Source of the DNA: DATKJS01 sp050015275
GTDB lineage: Bacteria > Acidobacteriota > Aminicenantia > Aminicenantales > Saccharicenantaceae
Assembly (NCBI GenBank): GCA_050015275.1
Contig: JBEKBS010000014.1
Coordinates: forward strand, 1-64,000
DNA: 64,000 nucleotides
Direction: 5' to 3'
The translations under genes were made by a program, and so were the position numbers. Numbering within the stretch: the stretch's first letter is position 1; each line of letters begins with the position of its first letter. This document shows, piece by piece, positions 50,512 to 57,959 of the stretch. Below the pieces are notes generated by a model that ran no database searches, was not told the DNA's origin, and worked only from the letters and a program-made list of their open reading frames with translations.

Positions 50512-51363
50512 TTATTTCTTGATGATCTCGTTCAGTTGGGTCTTGGCGGTGTTCACCGCTTTTCTGATCTCGGCGTTGTCGGGGTCGAAGGACAGGAGGC
50601 CCTCCCAGACGGCGATCGCCTTAGCCAGGTTCCCTTTCCGGTATTCTGCGAGCCCCATTTTGGTCAGGCTCTCCCGGCAGACCCCGAGGGGTCCCACGAG
50701 GTCGGCCCTGGCCAAAGCAACGGCCGGTTGAAGTCCTCCGAATGACGGGAAATTCCTGAACAGCAAAGCGTACACCTTCCCGGACCGGACGAAATCTTGG
50801 TCAGCCAGCGCTTCGTCCCCGGCCGCTTTGACGGCCTGGACCGCCCGGACATAGCTTGCGACCAATCCTGCGTCCCCCGGAAACTCTTGGAGAGCGGCCT
50901 GATAGATCTCAAGGACTTTGGCGAAATTCCCGGCCTTCAAGTCTTCCTGAGCCGGGCCGTCGATGATGCCGACCCGGCAATTTTTTATCGATATCTCGAG
51001 AGAGGACCTATTGAATGTGAGCTTTACGGCGAACCCGCCGAAACCGGCGTAGTTGTTGAAAAGGACACGATAAATGTTGGCGGCCCGAGCGAAATCCCGT
51101 TGTCTCAGGGCCTGGTCGGCGGTCCGCTTGATCTCTTCGACCGTCCGGGCGTAGCTCTCCGTCAATTCCTTGCTGCGCGGGTTCTTCTGGGAGGCCGCTT
51201 TGAAGCCATCGAGCGCTTTCTGGAAGTCGCCGGCGCCCAGGGCCTTCCGGGATTCGACGGACGCCTGTCTTGTCAGGTCCCTGTTGGCCGTGGAGCAGGC
51301 CGACAATAAAAGACAGGGAAGGGCGGCATAGGCGAGCGTTCTCTTCAACGACAAATGGGGCAC
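50512..51363 (-). CDS. TPR-like lipoprotein
   Basis: 283 residues. GTG start; signal peptide with lipobox LLSAC, so the mature protein is lipid-anchored at Cys23. Several helix-turn-helix repeats follow (SRKALGAGDFQKALDGFKAASQ, ALRQRDFARAANIYRVLFNNY, KAGNFAKVLEIYQAALQEFP, ALADQDFVRSGKVYALLFRNF, YRKGNLAKAIAVWEGLLSFDP), a TPR-like superhelix. Two copies of the A(x)xYxxLFxN(F/Y) unit appear to be a duplication. It lies 4 bases after the HD-GYP gene on the same strand and is probably expressed with it. Confidence 0.85.
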   Translation of the reverse strand: MPHLSLKRTLAYAALPCLLLSACSTANRDLTRQASVESRKALGAGDFQKALDGFKAASQKNPRSKELTESYARTVEEIKRTADQALRQRDFARAANIYRVLFNNYAGFGGFAVKLTFNRSSLEISIKNCRVGIIDGPAQEDLKAGNFAKVLEIYQAALQEFPGDAGLVASYVRAVQAVKAAGDEALADQDFVRSGKVYALLFRNFPSFGGLQPAVALARADLVGPLGVCRESLTKMGLAEYRKGNLAKAIAVWEGLLSFDPDNAEIRKAVNTAKTQLNEIIKK

Positions 51364-51367
51364 GTTT

Positions 51368-52717
51368 TCATCCTGATTTATCGAAGATCCCCAGGAAGAT
51401 CGGGGTCAGCTCGGGACTGAACTGCTTCCCTGAAAACTCCCGGATCGTGTCCAAGGCCTCCTCTTTGGTCATCGCCGTCCGATAAGGCCTGTCGGATGTC
51501 ATGGCATCATAGGAGTCGGCGAGAGAGATGATGGCCGCCGCCAGGGGGATTTTCTCGCGGCTCAGCCCGTCCGGGTAGCCGCTCCCGTCATACCACTCAT
51601 GATGGTGCCTGACGGCGGGGATGAACTTGCGGAGGGACGGAGCTTTGCCCAGGATCTCGGCGCCATATTCGGGGTGTCTTTGCATTTCCTTCCACTCGGG
51701 AGCGTCCAGCCGGCCCGTCTTGTGCAGGATGGCGTCCGGGATCTTGATCTTGCCGACATCGTGAAAGAGGCAGGCGATCTCGATGTCCTCCCGCTCCTGA
51801 CCGCTCAACCCAAGCTCTTTAGCGAGGGCGACGGCCAGATCGGAAACCCGGGTGGAATGCCCGAGCGTGTAAGAGTCACGCGCGTCAATGGCGGCGGCCA
51901 CGACCCGGACGGTGGAAACATAAGCTTCTTCAAGCTCCTGCGCGTTCTGTGCCAACCGGTCCCGCTGCGTGGTGATGAGCCCCGACATCTCGTTGAAGCT
52001 CGCCGTCAGCCGGCCGAGCTCATCCCCGGAAAAGATCCGGAGCGGTTTGCTCATTTTCCCGCGCTTGAGGTCCTCGACGCCGGACGAAAGCTCCTTGATC
52101 GGCTTGGTCAGGCTGGAGGACAGGAGGATGCTGCTGATCGCGCCCAGGGCCAGGATGACGGCGAACAAGCCGATGACCTTGCGGCGGGCTTCGCCCTGGG
52201 CCGTCAATAAAACGGACCAATCGACGCTGAGGACGACGGAGCCCAGGTTCTTGTTCATGAAAACGATCGGACTTTCGATCTCGATGAGGCTGCCGGGCGC
52301 GCCGGAAATCTTGCGGACGGAGGTCCCGTCCTCGCTCTTCCTGAGGACTTCTCCTCCCGCCGGCTCTATCTTCCGGCCACGCTCCTTGATGTCGCTGTGG
52401 ACGATGATGTCTCTCCGGGGACCGAGAATGCCGATCGACTTGATGTCGGGATTCGTCTTCCTGATCTGGTAGACCATGTAATCGAGGCCGAGCAGATCCT
52501 GGGCGCCGATGAGGAAGCCCGCCGAGGGAGCGATGCTCCGGCCCAGGGACTCCGCTGTCCTGATGACCCTGTCCGCGATGTGGTTGTTCATGATCCGGAC
52601 CGTGATGGCATAAGACAGGAATGTTGTGGCGGCGAGCAGAATGAGGATCAAGAAGGTGGCCTTGGCCCGGATGTTCCTAAAGGATAAAGGCCTTTTCAAA
52701 ACGGGCTGAGTCCACAT
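51368..52717 (-). CDS. Membrane sensor with HAMP and HD-GYP domain
   Basis: 449 residues. TM1 at about 20-40, a periplasmic sensor part (about 45-178) holding a PAS/Cache-like strand pattern (GSLIEIESPIVFMNKNLGSVVLSVDW), TM2 at about 180-203, a HAMP domain (about 203-255, LTKPIKELSSGVEDLKRG), then HD-GYP. Catalytic motifs: LFHDVGK with H319-D320, and RHHHEWYDGSGYPDGL (HHExxDGxGYP). This is a cyclic-di-GMP phosphodiesterase fold with all motifs. It stands upstream of the TPR lipoprotein in a two-gene operon; the sensed signal is unknown. No SD is clear at the start. Confidence 0.92.
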   Translation of the reverse strand: MWTQPVLKRPLSFRNIRAKATFLILILLAATTFLSYAITVRIMNNHIADRVIRTAESLGRSIAPSAGFLIGAQDLLGLDYMVYQIRKTNPDIKSIGILGPRRDIIVHSDIKERGRKIEPAGGEVLRKSEDGTSVRKISGAPGSLIEIESPIVFMNKNLGSVVLSVDWSVLLTAQGEARRKVIGLFAVILALGAISSILLSSSLTKPIKELSSGVEDLKRGKMSKPLRIFSGDELGRLTASFNEMSGLITTQRDRLAQNAQELEEAYVSTVRVVAAAIDARDSYTLGHSTRVSDLAVALAKELGLSGQEREDIEIACLFHDVGKIKIPDAILHKTGRLDAPEWKEMQRHPEYGAEILGKAPSLRKFIPAVRHHHEWYDGSGYPDGLSREKIPLAAAIISLADSYDAMTSDRPYRTAMTKEEALDTIREFSGKQFSPELTPIFLGIFDKSG

Positions 52718-52960
52718 TGCATGGAAATATTAAACCATATCTTGGAGCCGGCCATCCCTTAAAGTGATGATTTTGGAGGTGACTCTTCGGATGTCCGTAT
52801 CCCCCCAAGGGGTGAGGAGACCGTAAACGATCGCCAGTCCGCTCCTCTTGGATCGGCCCGTTGACCTCACCGGCCAAAGCCTATGTTAGCTCCCCGCCTG
52901 AAGGAGTGTAAGGGAAACTGTGTAGGCCTCCTTGGATAAGCAAAACGAATCAAGCAGTTT
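52718..52960. other. Intergenic upstream of the HD-GYP gene
   Basis: Separates the HD-GYP start from the S9 peptidase stop. A C/G hairpin-like stretch (CCCCCCAAGGGG near 52802) is visible. No cyclic-di-GMP riboswitch core could be matched by eye. Confidence 0.4.
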
Positions 52961-55180
52961 CTATTGGCTGTTGACAACTGTGAAAACGGGATCAAACGCG
53001 AAAAGGGGTCTACACGGAAAACCTGACAGTCCCGATCTTAGTCCATCTGAATCCGCTTTTGTGGTCCCATCTCCGGTTTTATCGGCGGCTTTCGCAGGCA
53101 ACGGAAGCACTGTCAGGTCGGGCTTCGGGTCGCCGAAGATGTAGTGGCCGAACCAGGCCAGATTGTGCTCGGTCACGGCCCGCGTCGCCTTGGGCTTATT
53201 GATGCCGTGACCGAAGCCTTTGTAAACGACCATCTCCACCGGGACGCCCCGGTTCTCGAGCCCCTGCCGGAGCTCGTAGGCGTTCGGGATGGGGACGCGG
53301 CGGTCGAGCTCGCCGTGCTGGATAAGGGTCGGCGTGGCCGCGTTTTTGATGTAGGTCATGGGCGACGTCTTGGCATAGATCGCCGGGTCCATCGCGGGGT
53401 CCGCGCCCAGGTACTGGATCGTGAAGGGCGTGATGTCGGTGTTGTAGTAGTAAGTCGCCCAGTCCGAGATCCCCGCCCCGACCGAGATCGCCTTGAAGGC
53501 GCGGCTCGAAGTCGTCAGGAAAGCCGAAATGTAGCCGCCCTGGCTCCAGCCCATGCAGCCGACGCGCGCCGGGTCAACCCAGCCCTTGGCGACGAGATAT
53601 TCGACACCCGAGAGGACATCCCATGCGTCGCCGACGCCGAGGTTCCGGTAGTTGAGCCTGCGGAACTTTTCCCCGTAGCCGGCGCTCCCGCGATAATTGA
53701 CTTTGAGGATGAGGGCGCCGCGGGCGGCCCAGATGTCCGAGGGATAGGTCCGCGCGTCGCCGGAGAGGAGGGCCGGCCGGTCGACCCCCGTGGGCCCGCC
53801 GTGGATGATGCAGAGCAGGGCGTATTTTTTGGCGGGGTCGAAATCCGCTGGCTTGATGAGGACGCCCTCGATCAGCGTCCCGTCCTTGCTTTTCCAGGAG
53901 ACGACCTCGCGGGTCCCGAGGATGAACCCCGCGACCTGGTCGGTCATCCGGGTCAGGGGTCGCGGGTTGAACGGGAGCCCGGAGACATAGACCTCACTGA
54001 GGGTGGTCGGGGATGCGGCGGAGAATGCCAGCCGCTTTCCGTCGCGGGAAAACGAGACGCCTCCGATGAGGGCATCGTCCGGTCCGGTGATCCGGGTTAT
54101 TTTGAGCGACGACGGGTCGAGCCGGAAGAGGTGACTGGCCGTTTTCTGGAGGGCCGAGAAATAGACCCCGTCTTCCCGCCAGAATGCGGAGCCCGGACTT
54201 TCGTCGAATGCGTCGGTCAGCGAGCGGACCGGACCGCCTTCGGCCGGGACGACGGCCAGGCGCGAGTTCCCGGCGAAATAATCCGCGTGCCCCAGGGCGC
54301 TCGAAAAAAGGATCGAGCGGCCGTCCGGCGACCAGACCGGACCGCTATCGGGTCCCGGCAGGGACACGATCCTTCTGACCGAATCGCCGCCGAGGTCGAG
54401 GACGAAGATGTCGGCCGTGCCGCCGTTGATGAGGTCCGGATTGACCGTGGCGCTGAAGGCGATCCTCGTCCCGTCGGGCGCCCACGAAAAACCGCCCACG
54501 GTGAAGTCCTTTCCCGACGTCCAACGCCGTCCGGCCTGGGGCGTTTTGAGGGCCTCGGCCACGTCCACGGTCCAGAGGTGCGTGTGCCTGTATTCTTTGC
54601 GCACGACTTCGTAGTCGCCGTAGCGGTCCTTCCGGTCCTTGGATTCCTTGGATTCGGGGTCGGTCGCGGTGAAGGCGATCGTCTTCCCGTCGGGCGACCA
54701 TTCGAACCCGTTGGCGCCGGTTTCGGCCTTTGTGAGCTGGACGGCCTCGCCGGCCGCGGGATTGATCGCGAAGATCTGGGATTTATCCTCGGCCCGGGTC
54801 GAGGCAAAAGCCAGCCAGCGGCCGTCTGGGGACCACTCGGGGCCGGACGAGGATTTTTTGCCGCGGGTGAGCTGGATCGTCTGGCCGGAGGCGACGTCGG
54901 CCAGCCAGATCTGCGTCACGTAGGCGTCCTGGTCGAAATCAGCTTCCGTCACGGTATAGGCGACTTTCGTCCCGTCGGGAGAGATCTGAGGCGAGCCGGC
55001 GGACTTGAGGGCCATGAGGTCGTCGACCGTCGGGACATGTTTAGCCGGAGGCATCGCGGCCTGGGAAGGTAGTTTCAGCGGGGACGGAGTCTCACCTGCC
55101 TTGACCGGCACGACCGGGATAAGGGAAAGGGCGGTGAGCAGGCTCACAGTGACGAGAACCATGCCGAGATTTCGCTTCAT
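52961..55180 (-). CDS. Exported S9 family prolyl oligopeptidase/acylaminoacyl-type peptidase
   Basis: 739 residues from the ATG at 55180, preceded by GGAGGAGG; a longer reading adds 14 residues without an SD. Signal peptide (GMVLVTVSLLTALSLIPVVPVKA). An N-terminal beta-propeller of WD-like DGxxxAF/SPDG repeats (SPDGTKVAYTV, SPDGRWLAFAST, SPDGKTIAFTA) shields a C-terminal alpha/beta hydrolase domain with the catalytic serine in GWSQGG, the aspartate in ELDRRVP and the histidine in GFGHGI. It should cut di- or oligopeptides outside the cytoplasm. A C-terminal tail of about 60 residues after FGDPKPD is not conserved. Confidence 0.92.
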   Translation of the reverse strand: MKRNLGMVLVTVSLLTALSLIPVVPVKAGETPSPLKLPSQAAMPPAKHVPTVDDLMALKSAGSPQISPDGTKVAYTVTEADFDQDAYVTQIWLADVASGQTIQLTRGKKSSSGPEWSPDGRWLAFASTRAEDKSQIFAINPAAGEAVQLTKAETGANGFEWSPDGKTIAFTATDPESKESKDRKDRYGDYEVVRKEYRHTHLWTVDVAEALKTPQAGRRWTSGKDFTVGGFSWAPDGTRIAFSATVNPDLINGGTADIFVLDLGGDSVRRIVSLPGPDSGPVWSPDGRSILFSSALGHADYFAGNSRLAVVPAEGGPVRSLTDAFDESPGSAFWREDGVYFSALQKTASHLFRLDPSSLKITRITGPDDALIGGVSFSRDGKRLAFSAASPTTLSEVYVSGLPFNPRPLTRMTDQVAGFILGTREVVSWKSKDGTLIEGVLIKPADFDPAKKYALLCIIHGGPTGVDRPALLSGDARTYPSDIWAARGALILKVNYRGSAGYGEKFRRLNYRNLGVGDAWDVLSGVEYLVAKGWVDPARVGCMGWSQGGYISAFLTTSSRAFKAISVGAGISDWATYYYNTDITPFTIQYLGADPAMDPAIYAKTSPMTYIKNAATPTLIQHGELDRRVPIPNAYELRQGLENRGVPVEMVVYKGFGHGINKPKATRAVTEHNLAWFGHYIFGDPKPDLTVLPLPAKAADKTGDGTTKADSDGLRSGLSGFPCRPLFAFDPVFTVVNSQ

Positions 55181-55569
55181 GGAAAACCTCCTCCGAAGAC
55201 TTTGATCCAGGCCGTCAAACATCGAGGATCAATCCTAATTCAGGCCCCTGCTCTGTTCAAGAAGATTCCGGGGGCCGATCATAGATTTCTTACGTCAGGA
55301 TATAGGATCCGCGAAGACGGCCTGAAAAGTTTTCTGTTGTCATTGCCGTGGCCGCGGCAAATCGTTAGAATGCACCATAAGGACCGTTGGGCGCTGTCCG
55401 AGGCCCAGAAATAAGGAAGACGGAAAGGACTCCTGATGACCGAGTGCCTGGTCATGTCCGCCTGGAGCGGCGTGTCCGCCGGGTGGCCGAGCTGGTGGAG
55501 AAATACGGGCGCTATTAAGCTCGGCCGTTCCCGCATGAAACGAGTCCGGCCGCCCTCACCGCCGCGCTT
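55181..55569. other. Intergenic, a possible short coding remnant
   Basis: Between the S9 peptidase and the DUF882 gene. At about 55443-55518 an open frame reads RLERRVRRVAELVEKYGRY before a stop and has an amphipathic coding look, but no start or domain. An ATG with AAGGA upstream (55436) begins a frame that runs into the DUF882 gene antisense. Nothing else is supported. Confidence 0.35.
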
Positions 55570-56145
55570 TTACCAGAACCTGACGGGCCCGGTATCGATG
55601 TGGACGAAATCGGAGCTCTTGTAGTATCCGGTCCCGCCGCGCTTCATGGACCGGGCGGTCTCCCAGACTTTCTTCATGTCGAGCCCCGGCAGACGGAAGT
55701 CCAGGGCCCGGCCCTTGGTGTGCTGGCTCCCCAGCACCACGCTGCTCGATTGGTTATGGAGCCGCGTATTCGTCTCGAGACAGCGGAACCCGCAGACGAC
55801 ATGGACCTCCCCCCGGTATCCGACCTCTTGGAGCAGGTCGTAGAGAAAGTCCAGCAGGGCCGGATCGATCGCATCCTCCTGGCCGGTCAGCGGGTCCCGC
55901 AGGATATGCTTGATGTTGTCCAAGGCAACCGGGAGAAAGGCGTCCCCGCGCTTGTAGACGATGCTCAAGTGCTCTCCGTTGTGCGTATTGTAGAAAGAGA
56001 GGGTCCGCTCGGGCGCGGGTGTCGCGACGGCGGTCTGGGCCGCAGCCGACAGGGCCAGGACGAGCCCGGCGAACGCGCCCGCGATGAAGGTTTTCAAAGC
56101 CGCCCCTTTTCCTGCCACCACGTTTTGTCGCTCCAGAGCGCTCAT
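55570..56145 (-). CDS. DUF882 (MepK/YcbK-like) murein endopeptidase
   Basis: 191 residues from the ATG at 56145, which directly follows the stop of the L,D-transpeptidase gene (TAAC ATG). Signal peptide near GAFAGLVLALSAAAQ. The catalytic domain (about 60-190) has the LAS-type zinc ligands: HTKGRALDFR and HIDTGPVRFW, with a VCGFRC strand. E. coli MepK of this family cleaves 3-3 (mDap-mDap) crosslinks made by L,D-transpeptidases, and its gene is beside ldtD there too. This pairing strongly supports a role in remodelling those crosslinks (inference). Confidence 0.87.
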   Translation of the reverse strand: MSALERQNVVAGKGAALKTFIAGAFAGLVLALSAAAQTAVATPAPERTLSFYNTHNGEHLSIVYKRGDAFLPVALDNIKHILRDPLTGQEDAIDPALLDFLYDLLQEVGYRGEVHVVCGFRCLETNTRLHNQSSSVVLGSQHTKGRALDFRLPGLDMKKVWETARSMKRGGTGYYKSSDFVHIDTGPVRFW

Positions 56146-56146
56146 G

Positions 56147-57817
56147 TTAGAAGATCGCTTTCTCGAGCAGGGCATCCCGGCCGTAGACATCTCGATAGAA
56201 ATACACCTCGAGGCTCTCCGGGTCGACGACGGCCGTATTGTAAAGAATGTAAACCGGCAGCGACGGCTCGAGATGGACGATCTGGTGCTTGCCGTCCGCG
56301 GCCAGGCTGCGGACGCGATCTTCGGTCCAGCCCTTGTCCGGCCCGCCCAGGACGTAGGCGGCGAGAACCTGGGCGCTGGAGACCCGGATACAGCCGTGGC
56401 TGAAGGCCCTCTGCGGCAATCCGAACAGGCCGCGCGCCGGCGTGTCATGGAGAAAGACATCGTAGGCGTTCGGGAAGATGAAGGCCACCGTCCCGAGGGA
56501 ATTGTCGGGCCCGGAGTCCTGGCGCAACCTCCACTGGCCCATGTCTTCGGGTCCGACCTTCGCCCAATCCACGGCCGTGGAGTCGATCTCGTCCGCGTCG
56601 TCTCCCCAGCCCTTGAACATCCGGATGCGTTCCTTCTTCAGGTAAAAGGGGTCTTTCCGGAGCTTGGGGAGCATCTCCTTCTGGGCGATGCTGAGCGGGA
56701 CATTCCAGTACGGGTTGAGCTCGACGTAGCGGAGCCTGTCGCTGAACACAGGCGTCATGTGGTATTCGTCGCCGACGATGACCGACATGGTGAGTTCGGC
56801 CTTGCCGTCCCGCAGGGCCACGAGCTCGAAGCTCGGGATATTGACCGCGAGCCACCATTCGCCGTGGTCGCGCCCCACCCAGCGCCAGCTCTCCATGTTG
56901 ACGATGAGCTGGTTGATGCGCTTTCCGACCGGGACGTTCATGGCCGCCAGCGTGGCTTCCCCGATGATCCCGTCGGCGTCGAGGCCGTGATGCCGCTGGA
57001 ACCGCTTGACTGCTGTGGCCAGGGCCTCGTCATAAACGGTCCCGTCCAAAGGACCGCCGCCGGGCCACTCGCCGGTGACGCTCAGCCGGCGCCGGATTAC
57101 GGGCAGGCGCGGGTCTGTCGCCCCCGGTTTGAGCGAGGCCCCAGGAGGGACGTGAGGCCAGCCGCCCCGGGCGGCGATGCCGCGGTAAGCGGCCAGGAGC
57201 TCGTGAAGCCCGCGATACTGGGGAAAGGGCGGCGCCTGGTCCTCCATGAAGGCCTTGAAGTCGGGGGCGGCCAGGCTCTGCTCGACGAGGGCCGCCTCAT
57301 CGAGATTGCAGTCGCAGGCCGTGGGAAAGACCTTTGGGTCGAAATCCTTCGGCTGATGCCGGCCTTCGATGAGATCCAACGTATATTCGCCGAGCTCGAG
57401 GGTGAGCAGCAGCTCCAGGCGGGCCAGGCTCTCGACGCCCCTCCTGTCCCAAGCCCGGTCGATCTGGTCGATGGCATAATCCGCCGGGTTCAATCCCTGG
57501 CTGTCGGAGGCGGCGAGGATGGAACGCAGGATCTCCGCCTTCAAGTTCGGCCCGGCAGGGGTCACCCAATAAGGATGCATGTCCCGGTCGTGATAGAGGC
57601 GGACGAGCTTTGGATCCATCCGGGAAGGAAGCGCTCCGTGTCCCGGGAGGTCCACGAGCTCGGCCGGGCTCTTGTGGATCTGACGGTCGATGGCGTCCCG
57701 GAGGTCCCAGGGGTCAAAGGCGCCGGCCTTCAGGCAGACCCCGGCTCCGACGAGAGCCAGGACGGCCAGCGACCCGGCCGCGGCCCTCCAGGGGATCGAG
57801 CCCTTTCCGATTTTCAT
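56147..57817 (-). CDS. L,D-transpeptidase (YcbB/LdtD-like)
   Basis: 556 residues. N-terminal hydrophobic anchor (GSLAVLALVGAGVCL), a long scaffold with a peptidoglycan-binding helix trio (AVKRFQRHHGLDADGIIGEATLAAMNV), then the catalytic YkuD domain: AVNIPSFELVALRDGKAELTMSVIVG and the Cys signature SHGCIRVSSAQ, with C476. It forms 3-3 crosslinks in peptidoglycan or attaches proteins to it, in the periplasm. It is upstream of and coupled to the DUF882 gene. Confidence 0.93.
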   Translation of the reverse strand: MKIGKGSIPWRAAAGSLAVLALVGAGVCLKAGAFDPWDLRDAIDRQIHKSPAELVDLPGHGALPSRMDPKLVRLYHDRDMHPYWVTPAGPNLKAEILRSILAASDSQGLNPADYAIDQIDRAWDRRGVESLARLELLLTLELGEYTLDLIEGRHQPKDFDPKVFPTACDCNLDEAALVEQSLAAPDFKAFMEDQAPPFPQYRGLHELLAAYRGIAARGGWPHVPPGASLKPGATDPRLPVIRRRLSVTGEWPGGGPLDGTVYDEALATAVKRFQRHHGLDADGIIGEATLAAMNVPVGKRINQLIVNMESWRWVGRDHGEWWLAVNIPSFELVALRDGKAELTMSVIVGDEYHMTPVFSDRLRYVELNPYWNVPLSIAQKEMLPKLRKDPFYLKKERIRMFKGWGDDADEIDSTAVDWAKVGPEDMGQWRLRQDSGPDNSLGTVAFIFPNAYDVFLHDTPARGLFGLPQRAFSHGCIRVSSAQVLAAYVLGGPDKGWTEDRVRSLAADGKHQIVHLEPSLPVYILYNTAVVDPESLEVYFYRDVYGRDALLEKAIF

Positions 57818-57896
57818 ATAGCATTCCTATCAATATTCTAGCAAATCGCCCCGAAAAAGGATAATCCTCTGGGCGAGACCCCAGCCGGCCCGGGGT

Positions 57897-57926
57897 TTGA
57901 CAACCTTTCTGTTGATGAATTACCAT
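57897..57926 (+). promoter_or_regulatory. Promoter of the clan-A glycosidase gene
   Basis: TTGACA (57897-57902), 18 bases, TACCAT (57921-57926), about 34 bases before the ATG at 57960. Confidence 0.5.
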
Positions 57927-57959
57927 CTTCACGCGGCCTGACAACTTGAAGGAGGAGTC

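Noticed and set aside
52718..52960. A cyclic-di-GMP riboswitch before the HD-GYP gene
   Set aside because: Looked for the conserved GEMM core on the minus strand and could not match it.
53144..55072. 642-codon plus-strand frame over the S9 peptidase
   Set aside because: Antisense; the minus strand carries the catalytic triad and signal peptide.
55475..55540. A tRNA-Leu/Ser-like text (GGTGGCCGAGCTGG)
   Set aside because: No matching acceptor, anticodon or T arm can be drawn.
56084..57841. 585-codon plus-strand frame over the L,D-transpeptidase
   Set aside because: Antisense to a catalytic SHGCIR-containing gene.
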